DNA of 64,000 bases from Longimicrobium sp. (GCF_035474595.1 NZ_DATIND010000001.1:62001-126000); one strand, 5' to 3'; positions 33,847 through 42,531 are shown, counted from the stretch's first letter. The notes: generated by a model from the letters alone, not told the origin. Numbers and translations are program-made.

Positions 33847-34056
33847 TCAGCCCACGCGGGCCACGTTCTCGGCCGAGGGGCCCTTGGGGCCCTCCACCGC
33901 GTCGAACTCCACGCGGTCGCCTTCGCCCAGCGAGCGGAAGCCGCTCCCCTGGATGGCGCTGTGGTGGACGAACAGGTCCTTGCCGCCGTCCTCCGGCGTG
34001 ATGAACCCGAAGCCCTTGCTGTCGTTGAACCACTTCACGGTTCCGGTGGTACGCAT
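33847..34056 (-). CDS. cspA: Cold-shock domain protein
   Basis: The product has 69 residues: [20 protein letters not shown] with RNP1 motif KGFGFI, and RNP2 DLFVHHSAI. The length is standard for CspA-type single-stranded nucleic acid chaperones. The ATG at 34056 lies six bases after GGAG; a GTG two codons upstream is less likely. It is flanked by terminators on both sides, so it is a single-gene unit. The 100-base leader upstream may fold as cold-shock leaders do, but I see no specific motif. Confidence 0.95.
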   Translation of the reverse strand: MRTTGTVKWFNDSKGFGFITPEDGGKDLFVHHSAIQGSGFRSLGEGDRVEFDAVEGPKGPSAENVARVG

Positions 34057-34159
34057 ACGCACTCCTGTGTTGATGTCCGGCCTGCCGAGGGTGCGGTATC
34101 TCCGTACTCACCGACTGTCCGTCGCGGGGAAAGGCGCCCCGCACGCGGGAGGAAGACAG

Positions 34160-34196
34160 AAAAAAAGGGACCGGACAGCAGCTGTCCAGGTCCCCT
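34160..34196 (-). terminator. Rho-independent terminator of the histidine kinase gene
   Basis: On the minus strand, GGGACCTGGACAG pairs with CTGTCCGGTCCC (one bulge) and is followed by seven T residues (AAAAAAA at 34160-34166 on the plus strand). It is 80 bases after the kinase stop and upstream of the cold-shock gene. Confidence 0.92.
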
Positions 34197-34276
34197 TCGG
34201 CTGAACTTTTTCTCCGTGCACGAAGGATAGCGGGAACCGGCGGAAATGTCAAATCCGTCAGGTCGCGCAGCCCGGA

Positions 34277-36340
34277 TCACACGGTCTCGGTGGCCGAGCC
34301 GCGGAAGCCGCTGAGGCACGCCCGCGTCCGCTCGTCCAGCAGCCGCTCGAGCGCCGACGAGCCCGCCTGCAGCGCGCGCTCGTCGCCGGCCAGCGCGTGG
34401 CGCAGCGCGTCGGCGCACACGCCGCTCACCAGCCCGACCTCGCGGAGGAGCTGGTCCTCGCTCCACCCCAGGCGCTGCCGCTGGGCGCCGTGCAGCTCGC
34501 CGATCAGCCGCTGGATGCGGTTGCCGTCGGCCAGCAGCTCGCTGGCCTCGCCGCTGGCGCCGGCCAGGATGGCCAGCGAGTTGGCCACGTCGGTCACCAG
34601 CGTGCCCAGGTGGTCGGCGATGTCCACGTCGCTGATCTCGTCGGTGAAGCCCAGCGCGGGCTCGGCGCGCGCGCGCCGGACGAAGTCGTCCACGGTGGGG
34701 CTCAGCTGCCGCATCAGCGCCTCGCCGGCGGCGGCCAGGCCGCGGCGCCGGGCCGCGCGCCCGTTCTCCGGCGGCGGCGAGCCCTCGGTCTCCGCCCGCT
34801 CGGCCACGGGCGCCGGCGCGGCCGCGCCGGCGGGGAGGCGCAGCACGAACACCGCGCCGGGGCCGTCGCCCGCGGGCTCCAGCGTCACGTCGCCCCCCAT
34901 CAGCCGCGCCAGGCGGCGGCTGATGGGAAGCCCCAGCCCGGTGCCGCCGTGGCGCCGGGTGAGCCCCGCCGCGCCCTGCACGAAGGGCTCGAAGATCCGC
35001 TCGGCGTCTTCCGGCTTCACCCCCTCGCCGGTGTCGGAGACGGCGAAGCGCAGCCACGGCCCGCCGTCCTTCCCCGTGTCTTCCTGCCGGCACCGCAGGG
35101 TCACGCGGCCGCCGGCGGGGGTGAACTTGATGGCGTTGGAAAGGAGGTTCACCAGGATCTGGCGGACGCGGTACTCGTCGCCCACGTAGCGCAGCCCGGC
35201 GGCCTCGCGCGTCTCGTCCACCAGCGTGAGCAGGCGCCCCGCGGCCTGGGGGCGCACCAGCGCCAGCGCGCCGCGGGCCGTTTCCGGCGCGCTCACTACC
35301 TCGTGCTCCACCGCCAGCCGCGCCGTCTCGCTCCGGGAGAAGTCCAGCACGTCGCTCACCAGCCGCAGCAGGTGGCGGGCGCTTTCCTGCGCGCGCTGCA
35401 CGTAGGCGCGCTGCGCGTCGGCCAGCGCGCCGCTGACGTCCATCTCCAGCAATTGCAGGTAGCCGATGATGGCGTTCAGCGGCGTCTGCACCTCGTGCGT
35501 CACGGTGGAGACGAACTCGTCGCGGGTGCGCAGCGCCGCCTCGGCGGCGTCGCGCGCGTCGCGCAGGTTCTCCTCGGCGGTGGTGGCCTCTTCCAGCGCC
35601 TGCTCCACCTCCACCAGCGCCTGGTCGGCGGCCTCGCGGGCCTCCACGGCCTCGCGGTGCAGGCGGGCGTTGTCCACCGCCATGGCCGCGCGGCGGGCCA
35701 GGTCCTCGGCCATCACCACGTCGATGTCGCCGAAGCGCCGCCCGCTCTCGGCGGTCACGAAGGTCATGGCCCCCAGCACCGTTCCCCGCGCCACCATGGG
35801 AACGATCACGTACGAGCGGATCCCCAGCCCGCGCAGCAGCTCCAGGTGCCCATCGTCGTGCGCGGCGGCGGCCAGCGCCTCGTCCGACACGTCGAACACC
35901 ATCTCGGGGCGCCCGGTGCGGATCACCCGCGGCGCGCCGATCAGGTCGGTGCTGCGGGGGGGATAGTGCGCGTGCAGCCGGCGCGCGGCGTCCTGCTTGC
36001 CGGGGTCGGGGTGGACCACGGCGATGCGGCGCACGTCGCCGCCCTCCTCCAGCACGTCGACGATGCACCACGCGTCGAGGTAGGGGAGCGACATGCCGGC
36101 CACGGTGGTGAGCGTGGCCTCGTAGTCCAGCGAGTCGGCCAGGCAGCGGCTGACCTCGGCCAGGAACGAGAAGCGGTCGCGGCTGGCCTCGGCCAGGTCG
36201 CGCTCGCGCTCGGCGGACCGCAGCGCCTCCTGCTCGCGCGAGGCGTCCGCGTCCGCGCCGGGGGACGGGGCGGACGCGCCTCCGTGGGAGCGCGGAGTGG
36301 CCGGGGAGGGCGAGCCCTCGGTCTGTTCGGTGGTGCTCAA
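34277..36340 (-). CDS. GAF-domain sensor histidine kinase with extra C-terminal domain
   Basis: From the TTG at 36340 (GGGGGA upstream) the product has 687 residues. A GAF domain spans about 55-225. A coiled-coil follows (EAREAADQALVEVEQALEE). The HisKA H-box is at His282 (STVTHEVQTPLN). The ATPase has N-box QILVNLLSNAIKFTP, G1 SDTGEGVK and G2 RRHGGTGLGLPISRRL. The last 160 residues (from QLSPTVDDFVRRARAEP) are helical and resemble the RsbRD N-terminal type; that is tentative. There is no membrane helix, so it is a cytoplasmic sensor. No response regulator is adjacent. Other starts are possible because the frame is open upstream. Confidence 0.88.
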   Translation of the reverse strand: MSTTEQTEGSPSPATPRSHGGASAPSPGADADASREQEALRSAERERDLAEASRDRFSFLAEVSRCLADSLDYEATLTTVAGMSLPYLDAWCIVDVLEEGGDVRRIAVVHPDPGKQDAARRLHAHYPPRSTDLIGAPRVIRTGRPEMVFDVSDEALAAAAHDDGHLELLRGLGIRSYVIVPMVARGTVLGAMTFVTAESGRRFGDIDVVMAEDLARRAAMAVDNARLHREAVEAREAADQALVEVEQALEEATTAEENLRDARDAAEAALRTRDEFVSTVTHEVQTPLNAIIGYLQLLEMDVSGALADAQRAYVQRAQESARHLLRLVSDVLDFSRSETARLAVEHEVVSAPETARGALALVRPQAAGRLLTLVDETREAAGLRYVGDEYRVRQILVNLLSNAIKFTPAGGRVTLRCRQEDTGKDGGPWLRFAVSDTGEGVKPEDAERIFEPFVQGAAGLTRRHGGTGLGLPISRRLARLMGGDVTLEPAGDGPGAVFVLRLPAGAAAPAPVAERAETEGSPPPENGRAARRRGLAAAGEALMRQLSPTVDDFVRRARAEPALGFTDEISDVDIADHLGTLVTDVANSLAILAGASGEASELLADGNRIQRLIGELHGAQRQRLGWSEDQLLREVGLVSGVCADALRHALAGDERALQAGSSALERLLDERTRACLSGFRGSATETV

Positions 36341-36755
36341 GTCGTGGGTCCCCCGCGCGCGATTCCGGCGTCCTGACGCGCGTGGTGGGGAGCGCGGCGG
36401 GATAGAGCGTGGTCCGCTCGCCCCCCGCAGACGCAAATCCGTGACCCGGCCGCGGGTGGAGCGGGGAGATACCGCGCATCTCCCCGGCAGGGGAAGGCGA
36501 GCGGGAAACCCCCGGCGATCCGCCGATCGCCGGGGCTTTGCTGTCTCCATCCGATCGTCCCTGCGCGCACGGGACGCCGGATCGCCGCTGGCTGAATGGA
36601 AGTTCGCGGGCTAGCCCTCTCACCGGCGGCTGAAGCCGCAGCAACAACTACGGGAAGCCTCGCAAACTGCGCGAGGCTGAATCCGCTCACCAAGCGGGAT
36701 CGGCGCTCACGACCGAGCTCCTTTCATCCTCCTGGATGCGGGACGCGGGGACGAT
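36341..36755. other. Intergenic region with REP-like element
   Basis: No gene is seen. It holds the upstream region of the histidine kinase gene and, at 36623-36678, a family 2 twin hairpin. An inverted GCGATCCGCCGATCGC sequence at 36518-36533 may add structure. Confidence 0.4.
36623..36678 (+). repeat. REP-like twin hairpin, family 2, copy 3
   Basis: CCGGCGGCTGAAGCCGC, linker AGCAACAACTACGGGAA, then the GCCTCGC...GCGAGGC stem. It differs from copy 1 at one or two linker bases. Confidence 0.85.
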
Positions 36756-38015
36756 TCAGTAGCGGGTGAGCGTGCCCAGCCGGGTGTCGTACGACGCCAC
36801 GCGCGTCCAGGCGTGCCCGCTGCCGGCCGGGCGGACGGCCCAGAAGTCGAAGTCGGCGTACTGGCGGTCGCCCGCGGGGTTCAGCACCGTCCATCCCGTG
36901 GCGCCGTAGAACGAGCCCGCCGTGGCCACGAAGCGCGCCGACAGCTCGTCGATGGAGACGGAGCGCGGCGAGGCCAGGTACGCCTGCGCCGCCACCCACA
37001 CCGCGTCGTACACGGCCAGCGCGAAGGCGTCGGGGTCCGTTCCCGAGCGCGCCTTGATCCGCGCCGCCAGCGGCTGCCACTTCTCCGCGGCCGACGGGTC
37101 CAGCCCGAACAGCGGGGCGGGGAAGCCCACCTGCTCGGCGAAGGCCACGGCGGCCGGGCGGGCGAGCAGGGGGCTGGTCTGGGCGATGCCGTCGGCGCCG
37201 TACCAGCGCACCGAGGCCAGCGCCGGGTTCGCCGCGGCCAGCGCGAACACGTCGGCCGTCTCGTCGAAGCCGGCGTAGTACACGGCCACCTGGCCGGCGG
37301 GGTGCGTGGCGAGCGCCTGCTGCACCTGCATGGCCAGCGCCGCGACGGTGGCCGTGTAGCTCGTCGCGTTCGCAGCATACTCCACCCCGGCCGATACGGT
37401 GGCGCCCTGCGCGGCCATGCGCGCCGCCGTAGCCGTGTGCAGCCCCTGGTTCCCCGCGTCGCCCCGCCAGATGGGCACCACGGCGCGGATCCCGTCGCTC
37501 CACATGAGCGCCGACGCGGCCACGCCCTCCAGGCTGTCGGCGGGGGTGAAGCGGAAGATGCGGTCGTTCTTCACCGCCAGCGTTCCCGCGGTGCTCGACT
37601 GGCTCACCACGATCACCGGGTTGGCGTCCACGTACGGCTTCAGCGTGGCCAGCTCGGCGCTGGACTGCGGCCCGATCACCACCTGCACGCCGCTCTCGCG
37701 CAGCGACTGCACGGCGGCCAGCGCGGTGGCGGGGTCCAGCTTGGTGTCGCGCACGTCGGCGCGGAAGGTGATGCCGCGCCCGGCGGTGTACGCGTTCACG
37801 TCCTCCACGGCGAGCTCCATGGCCGCCTTGCTGGTGACGCCGAGCGAGGCCCAGTTGCCGGTGAGCGAGAACACGCCGCCCAGCACCACCTCGCGGTTGT
37901 CCGCGCCGGTGGAGTCGCTGCACGCGGCGGTCGCGGCGACAGCAATGGAGACGGCAACGAGCGCAGCGGCCCTGCAGCCGCGCCGCAGCACGCGCGGCGC
38001 CGGATGATCGGTCAT
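36756..38015 (-). CDS. Branched-chain-type ABC transporter substrate-binding lipoprotein
   Basis: The product has 419 residues. The signal sequence (ALVAVSIAVAATAAC) ends in a lipobox Cys at about 32. The body is a type I periplasmic binding fold of the Leu/Ile/Val-binding group: VVLGGVFSLTGNWASLGVTSKAAMELAVEDVNA, VVIGPQSSAELATLKPY, VSQSSTAGTLA, AVYYAGFDETADVF and DAFALAVYDAVWVAAQAYL. No permease or ATPase genes are adjacent, so it either works with distant partners or acts as a sensor lipoprotein. The ligand is not predictable. Confidence 0.88.
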   Translation of the reverse strand: MTDHPAPRVLRRGCRAAALVAVSIAVAATAACSDSTGADNREVVLGGVFSLTGNWASLGVTSKAAMELAVEDVNAYTAGRGITFRADVRDTKLDPATALAAVQSLRESGVQVVIGPQSSAELATLKPYVDANPVIVVSQSSTAGTLAVKNDRIFRFTPADSLEGVAASALMWSDGIRAVVPIWRGDAGNQGLHTATAARMAAQGATVSAGVEYAANATSYTATVAALAMQVQQALATHPAGQVAVYYAGFDETADVFALAAANPALASVRWYGADGIAQTSPLLARPAAVAFAEQVGFPAPLFGLDPSAAEKWQPLAARIKARSGTDPDAFALAVYDAVWVAAQAYLASPRSVSIDELSARFVATAGSFYGATGWTVLNPAGDRQYADFDFWAVRPAGSGHAWTRVASYDTRLGTLTRY

Positions 38016-38213
38016 CGAGAGATTCCTGTGGAGGGGGAGATGCGGGAAGGTGGGACGGCGCCGTCGTGGACGCCGTTTCGCCGCGACGGTAAGCTCGGCA
38101 CACACGCGTTTCCGCGCAAGCCACCCGCGCGATCCCGGGGAAAGGGCCTGACGCCGCGTCCACAGGACGAAAGGAGATCGATCGTGAGCGCCGATCCGCA
38201 TAGCGAGCGGATC

Positions 38214-38271
38214 AGCCTGGCGCAGTTGCGAGGCTTCCCGTAGTTGTTGCTGCGGCTTCTTCAGCCGCCGG
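38214..38271 (-). repeat. REP-like twin hairpin, family 2, copy 4
   Basis: It is the reverse orientation, with a slightly decayed first stem (GCCTGGCGCAGTTGCGAGGC) and a TTC insertion in the GCGGCTTCTTCAGCCGC stem. The flank GAGCGGATCAG equals that of copy 2. Confidence 0.8.
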
Positions 38272-38293
38272 TGAGGGGCCAGCCCGCGAACTT

Positions 38294-38521
38294 TCACTTC
38301 GCGAGCTCGCCCAGCGCGTTCGAGTACTTGTTGCTGACCCGCGCTTCGGCCTCGACAACGCGGGCTGAATCGGGATCAAACGGCGTCAGCAGAATCCCGT
38401 TCTCCGTCTCCACCGCATATGCCTTGTCACCCGGCCCAAGGTTCAGACGGTCGGTCATCGCCCTGGGCAGTGTGACGCCGAGCGCGCCGCCGTACTGTTG
38501 GAACGTGACTTCCTCGATCAT
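38294..38521 (-). CDS. AbrB/MazE-like antidote protein, apparently without its toxin
   Basis: The product has 75 residues: a swapped-hairpin AbrB domain (VTFQQYGGALGVTLPRAMTD, LNLGPGDKAYAVETENGILLTPFDP) plus a C-terminal helix EAEARVSNKYSNALGELAK. It resembles the 'putative addiction module antidote' group whose members are usually followed by a Doc/Fic toxin gene. Here the stop is followed directly by a REP-like element and then the upstream region of the substrate-binding lipoprotein gene. The toxin has been lost or never existed. GGAG lies seven bases before the ATG. It may persist as a plain regulator. Confidence 0.8.
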   Translation of the reverse strand: MIEEVTFQQYGGALGVTLPRAMTDRLNLGPGDKAYAVETENGILLTPFDPDSARVVEAEARVSNKYSNALGELAK

Positions 38522-38626
38522 CGGGAATCTCCAGACTGGTTACACCTGATAGATCAACAAGCGTGGGATCAGCAACCGGCTGCCGCGTGGGCTGCGCGCG
38601 TGCTACCGCGCCCCAGGGCCGGCCCG

Positions 38627-39421
38627 TCACCGCCCGGCCCCGGTTCGCTCCGGCCGCGGCGTGAGTTCGAAGACGACGCTGACGCTCGCCCGCACCGCGA
38701 TCTGCCCGGGCGTGGTGGGGCCTTCCACCGAGGCGCTCTCGCCGGAGCCGCTCACGTTCTGCACCACGTTCATCCCCATCGCCCCGCCGCGCTGGCCCCA
38801 TCCCTGGCCGTATCCCGAGTACCAGCCGTTCGACCCTTCGCCGATGGTGAGCGGGTCGCCGAGGCGCATCCCCAGCCGCTCGCCCAGCGCCTGCGCCTTC
38901 TCGCGCGCGGCGTCGGCCGCCAGCGCGCGGGCGCTGTCGCGATAGGCGCGCAGCCGGGTGACGCGGAAGTCGATGCCGTGGATGTGCGTGGCGCCGGCGC
39001 CCAGAGCGTCGGTCAGCAGCGGCTCGAACGCCGCCATGTCGCGCAGGGTGATGACGATGCTCTTCCGCACCACGAAGCCCGCCACCCTCAGCTCGCCATG
39101 GGTGCGGTCGTCGTAGCGCGGCTCCGCGACGAAGTAGTCGGTCTTCACGCGCTGCTCGGGAACTCCGCGCGCGCGTGCGGCGCGGATCACGGCCGCCACG
39201 CGCGCGTCGTTGTCGTTCCGGGCCGCCTGCAGGCTTGCGGCGAAGGTCTCCACCCCCAGCGTCAGCACCACTTCGTCTGGCGGCACGCGGATCTCCGCCT
39301 CGCCCGTCACGGAGATGGTGCGGCGCGCGTCCGCGGCGATCGGCTCGGGCCGGTCCTGGGCCGCGGCGGGAGCGGCGAGCACGCACGCGGCAAGAATGGC
39401 TGCGGACAGGAAACCGTTCAT
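38627..39421 (-). CDS. SIMPL-domain (DUF541) exported protein
   Basis: The product has 264 residues with a signal peptide (LSAAILAACVLAAPAAA-Q). The SIMPL domain runs TISVTGEAEIRVPPDEVVLTLGVET through AAREKAQALGERLGMRLGD, with the typical RVKTDYFVAEPRYDD and FVVRKSIVITLRDM segments. It ends with a strand VRASVSVVFELTP. Family members are periplasmic or outer-membrane proteins of mostly unknown role. It diverges from the cation exchanger gene. Confidence 0.9.
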   Translation of the reverse strand: MNGFLSAAILAACVLAAPAAAQDRPEPIAADARRTISVTGEAEIRVPPDEVVLTLGVETFAASLQAARNDNDARVAAVIRAARARGVPEQRVKTDYFVAEPRYDDRTHGELRVAGFVVRKSIVITLRDMAAFEPLLTDALGAGATHIHGIDFRVTRLRAYRDSARALAADAAREKAQALGERLGMRLGDPLTIGEGSNGWYSGYGQGWGQRGGAMGMNVVQNVSGSGESASVEGPTTPGQIAVRASVSVVFELTPRPERTGAGR

Positions 39422-39647
39422 CGTCTGCCTCCGGAAGGTGGGGATGGAGATGCGGCGCCGCCGATGCCACCGTCGCGGAGCCGGAAGATCAACGCGGGGG
39501 GACGTGCCGAGCCGCACGGATGCGGGGGATGGACATCGTGAGATCGTTGGCGCGGCAGCATCCTTGCCATCGGCATCACCCCGATGCCGGTCGGCGCCGC
39601 GAAAGGCGCGGCGGCAGCGGTCCAGCCAGGCGCAACGGGAGGTTTCC

Positions 39648-40712
39648 ATCACCGGATTCAAACGAGGCGACGCGGTCGCCATCGCCCTGGCCGCCGCCGC
39701 CGCGGGGCTGGCGGCGGTGCTCACCTTCGCGCACGCGGGGCCGGTGGCGGGCTTCGCCTCGTGCGCGGCGGCGCTGTCGCTGCTGGCGATGATGGTGGGG
39801 CGCGGCACCGAGCAGCTGGGAAGCCGCATGGGCCCGGGCGCCACCGGCGTGCTGCAGAGCGCGCTGGGAAACCTCCCCGAGCTGTTCGTGTGCATCTTCG
39901 CGCTGCGCGCCGGGCTGGTGCAGGTGGTGCAGGCGGCGCTGGTGGGCTCCATCCTGGCCAACTCGCTGCTGGTGCTGGGTTTGGCGCTGCTGGTGGGCGG
40001 GCTGAAGAACGGCACCCAGCGCTTCGGGTCCGAGGCGCCGCGGATGGCCGCCACGCTGATGATGCTGGCCGTGGCCGCGCTGGCCGTTCCCACGCTGGCG
40101 GCCGGCCTGCACACCCCCGCGGCCGCGCACGAGGCGGCGCTGAGCGTGGCCTGCGCGGTGGTGCTGCTGGCCGTGTTCGCCGCCAGCCTGCCCTTCTCGC
40201 TGCGCGCCGACCCCGCGGTGGTGTGCGACGACGGCGAGGCCGCGCACGAGGCGTGGCCGGTGTGGCTGGCCATCGCGGTGCTGGTGGGCGCCAGCGTGGG
40301 CGCCGCCTTCGTCAGCGACTGGTTCGTGGAGGCGCTCAGCCCGGCCATGAAGACGCTGGGCATCTCCGAGGCGTTCAGCGGGCTGGTGGTAGTGGCCATC
40401 GCGGGGAACGCGGTGGAGAACGTGGTCGGCATTCAGCTGGCCGCCCGCAACCGCCCCGACTACGCCATGAGCGTGATCCTGAACAGCTCGCTGCAGATCG
40501 CGCTGGCGCTGGTGCCCATGCTGGTGCTGGCCAGCATCTTCGTGGCCCCCGCGCCGCTCACGCTGGTGATGCCGCCGCTGCTGGTGGCCGCCATGGCGCT
40601 CAGCGCGGTGGTCAGCGCGTTCATCGTCTACGACGGCGAGTCCATCTGGCTGGAGGGCGTGGCGCTGATCGGCCTCTACGGCATCATCGCCGCCGCGTTC
40701 TGGTGGGGGTGA
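39648..40712 (+). CDS. Calcium/cation antiporter (CAX/ChaA type), apparent ATC start
   Basis: The product has about 354 residues and 10-11 hydrophobic helices. The two alpha-repeat motifs of the Ca2+:cation antiporter family are present: GNLPELFVCIFALRAG and GNAVENVVGIQLA, each with the key GN..E. An acidic loop (VCDDGEAAHEA) separates the halves. The protein exports Ca2+ or another cation in exchange for H+ or Na+. The conserved region begins almost at once, but there is no in-frame ATG or GTG nearby; the best signal is GGGAGG at 39637-39642, five bases before ATC at 39648. A TTG at 39564 is an alternative without a ribosome site. Confidence 0.87.
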   Translation: MTGFKRGDAVAIALAAAAAGLAAVLTFAHAGPVAGFASCAAALSLLAMMVGRGTEQLGSRMGPGATGVLQSALGNLPELFVCIFALRAGLVQVVQAALVGSILANSLLVLGLALLVGGLKNGTQRFGSEAPRMAATLMMLAVAALAVPTLAAGLHTPAAAHEAALSVACAVVLLAVFAASLPFSLRADPAVVCDDGEAAHEAWPVWLAIAVLVGASVGAAFVSDWFVEALSPAMKTLGISEAFSGLVVVAIAGNAVENVVGIQLAARNRPDYAMSVILNSSLQIALALVPMLVLASIFVAPAPLTLVMPPLLVAAMALSAVVSAFIVYDGESIWLEGVALIGLYGIIAAAFWWG

Positions 40713-40790
40713 TGGCGAATCCTGCAACGGGCGATGCGACACGCCGCGGGATGACGAGAAGGGTCGCGGGGTTGGATGTCGGTGGATAAA

Positions 40791-40824
40791 CGAACGAGGG
40801 CTCCCGACCGGGCGCCCTCGTTCG
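40791..40824. terminator. Bidirectional hairpin between convergent genes
   Basis: CGAACGAGGGC (40791-40801) pairs perfectly with GCCCTCGTTCG (40814-40824). It lies between the antiporter stop and the AAA+ gene stop and can serve both. Confidence 0.85.
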
Positions 40825-40842
40825 ATTCCGGCTCCGCGGGAC

Positions 40843-42060
40843 TCAGAACCCGATGCGGCGCGTGTCCGGGGCCAGCATCGACAGGTCGTCGTCGATGTCC
40901 TCGGCGAGCAGGTCCGTCAGCTCGTCCACCGTCACCGCGCCGTCCACCGCCGCGCGCGAGGCCATCCGCGCGTAGGCCTGCTCGAAGAGCGAGCGGGCGA
41001 ACCGGGCGTTGCCGAAGTCCTGCTTCCCGGTGGCGCGGGCGAAGACCCGCTCCGCCGCCTCGCAGGCGCCGGGGGCCAGGCCGATGTTCACGTCCTTCGC
41101 CATCCGCTCGAAGATCTCGCGCAGCTCCCCGGGGGTGTAGTCGGGGAAGTCGATGTACGTCTTGAAGCGGCTGCGCAGGCCGGGGTTGGAGCCGATGAAC
41201 TCCTTCATCTCCTCCTCGTACCCGGCCACGATCACCGCGAACTGGCTGCGGAAGTCCTCCATCGCCTTCACCAGCGTGGCGATGGCCTCGTGGCCGAAGT
41301 CCACGCCGCTGCTGGGCGTCAGCGAGTACGCCTCGTCGATGAAGAGCACGCCGGGCTTCGTCCGGTCGATCACCTCGCGCGTCTTGATCGCCGTCTGGCC
41401 TACGTACCCGGCGATCAGGTCCGAGCGGCTGGCCTCGGTGAACTTCGCCCCGGGAAGCGCCCCGGCCGCGGCGTAGAGCCGCGCCACGATGCGCGCCACC
41501 GTCGTCTTCCCCGTCCCCGGCGGGCCGGTGAACACCAGGTGCAGGCCGGGCTGCACGGCCTTCAGCCCCGCCTTCTCCCGCTCGCGGTTCGCCTGTACCA
41601 CCGCGATGATCTTGCGCACCTGGGCCTTCACCGCCCCCAGCCCGGTGAGCTCGTCGAGCTCGGCCAGGATCTCGGCGATCGTCTCCCCTTCCTTCGCCGC
41701 GGCGGCGGAGTCGGTCGCGACGCTGGCCCCCTGCTGCGCCGTGTCGGCCGTCTGCGTCCCCGCCGCGCCCCCGCCGGCCTCGCCCCCCGCCGGGAACGCC
41801 TGCTTCAGCGCGGCGACCGCGTCGTCGTCCGTCTTCAGCGCGTCGAGCATCGCGGTGGCGGCTTCGCTGATGGACGGCGTCCCGTACGAGCTCCCCGCCG
41901 GCTCCAGCGAGCGCTTCGCGGGCGCGAAGCACGCCTCGCAGTCCGGGCGCTGGCGGAACTGCTTGGCCAGCGCGTACAGGACGTGGCGCGGCTCCACCGC
42001 GGCGTGCGAGTACGCCTTGGCGGCCGACATCGCCGCGTCGTGGATCACCGTGCGGATCAT
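40843..42060 (-). CDS. CbbX/EccA-type AAA+ ATPase
   Basis: The product has 405 residues. The N-terminus (MIRTVIHDAAMSAAKAYSHA, AVEPRHVLYALAKQF) resembles a single Clp-N-like helical repeat. After a Gly/Ala linker, the ATPase domain (about 125-400) has ELDELTGLGAVKAQVRKI, Walker A FTGPPGTGKTTVARI, pore-loop region SRSDLIAGYVGQTA, Walker B GVLFIDEAYSL and sensor FIGSNPGLRSRF. This matches the CbbX/SpoVK/EccA subgroup, which remodel rubisco or assist type VII secretion. No such partners are present here. It is 9 bases downstream of the 42070 gene, so it probably acts with that small protein. Confidence 0.9.
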   Translation of the reverse strand: MIRTVIHDAAMSAAKAYSHAAVEPRHVLYALAKQFRQRPDCEACFAPAKRSLEPAGSSYGTPSISEAATAMLDALKTDDDAVAALKQAFPAGGEAGGGAAGTQTADTAQQGASVATDSAAAAKEGETIAEILAELDELTGLGAVKAQVRKIIAVVQANREREKAGLKAVQPGLHLVFTGPPGTGKTTVARIVARLYAAAGALPGAKFTEASRSDLIAGYVGQTAIKTREVIDRTKPGVLFIDEAYSLTPSSGVDFGHEAIATLVKAMEDFRSQFAVIVAGYEEEMKEFIGSNPGLRSRFKTYIDFPDYTPGELREIFERMAKDVNIGLAPGACEAAERVFARATGKQDFGNARFARSLFEQAYARMASRAAVDGAVTVDELTDLLAEDIDDDLSMLAPDTRRIGF

Positions 42061-42069
42061 GGCCGCACC

Positions 42070-42531
42070 TCAGGCGAAGTCGGACAGGCGCTTGCCGCCG
42101 AACTTCCCCATCAGCTCGTCGTCCAGCTTGTCGGCGGTTCCCAGCACGCCGTACATGGCCGACGACAGCTCCTCCTCGTCCAGGTAGTCGCCCAGCAGCG
42201 TGTGCGACATCAGCAGGAACAGCTTTCCCGGGGCGTCGTTGTCGTCGTAGGCCACCACGTGCCCGAAGTAGTAGTTGCCCCCCTGCCTGGCGATCCACTC
42301 GAACAGCTCCGGCGTGGGAGGAACCTCCCAGAGGATGGGGGACGAGAGCTGGACCAGCGTCTGCGGATCGCCGTTCTTGTCCACGCCCCAGTCCTGGACG
42401 CTCACGTTCACGCGCGTGCTCACGTCCGTGAAGGTCACGCTGATCGAGCTCCCCTGTAGCGAGATGCGAAGCCCCATCGGCCCCGTCAGGATGCGCTGCA
42501 CCTTCATCATGGTCTGGTCGACGTTCGCCAT
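42070..42531 (-). CDS. YbjN/CesT-fold-like small protein paired with the AAA+ ATPase
   Basis: The product has 153 residues, alpha/beta, acidic: VQRILTGPMGLRISLQGSSI, TRVNVSVQDWG, TLVQLSSPILWEVPPTPELFEWIARQGGNYYFGHVVAYDD, LFLLMSHTLLGDYLDEEELSSAMYGVLGTADKLDDEL. This order of strands and helices resembles YbjN or type III chaperone-like folds; it is a judgement from pattern. It precedes the ATPase gene by 9 bases and was probably co-transcribed. It may be an adaptor or substrate of the ATPase. Confidence 0.65.
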   Translation of the reverse strand: MANVDQTMMKVQRILTGPMGLRISLQGSSISVTFTDVSTRVNVSVQDWGVDKNGDPQTLVQLSSPILWEVPPTPELFEWIARQGGNYYFGHVVAYDDNDAPGKLFLLMSHTLLGDYLDEEELSSAMYGVLGTADKLDDELMGKFGGKRLSDFA

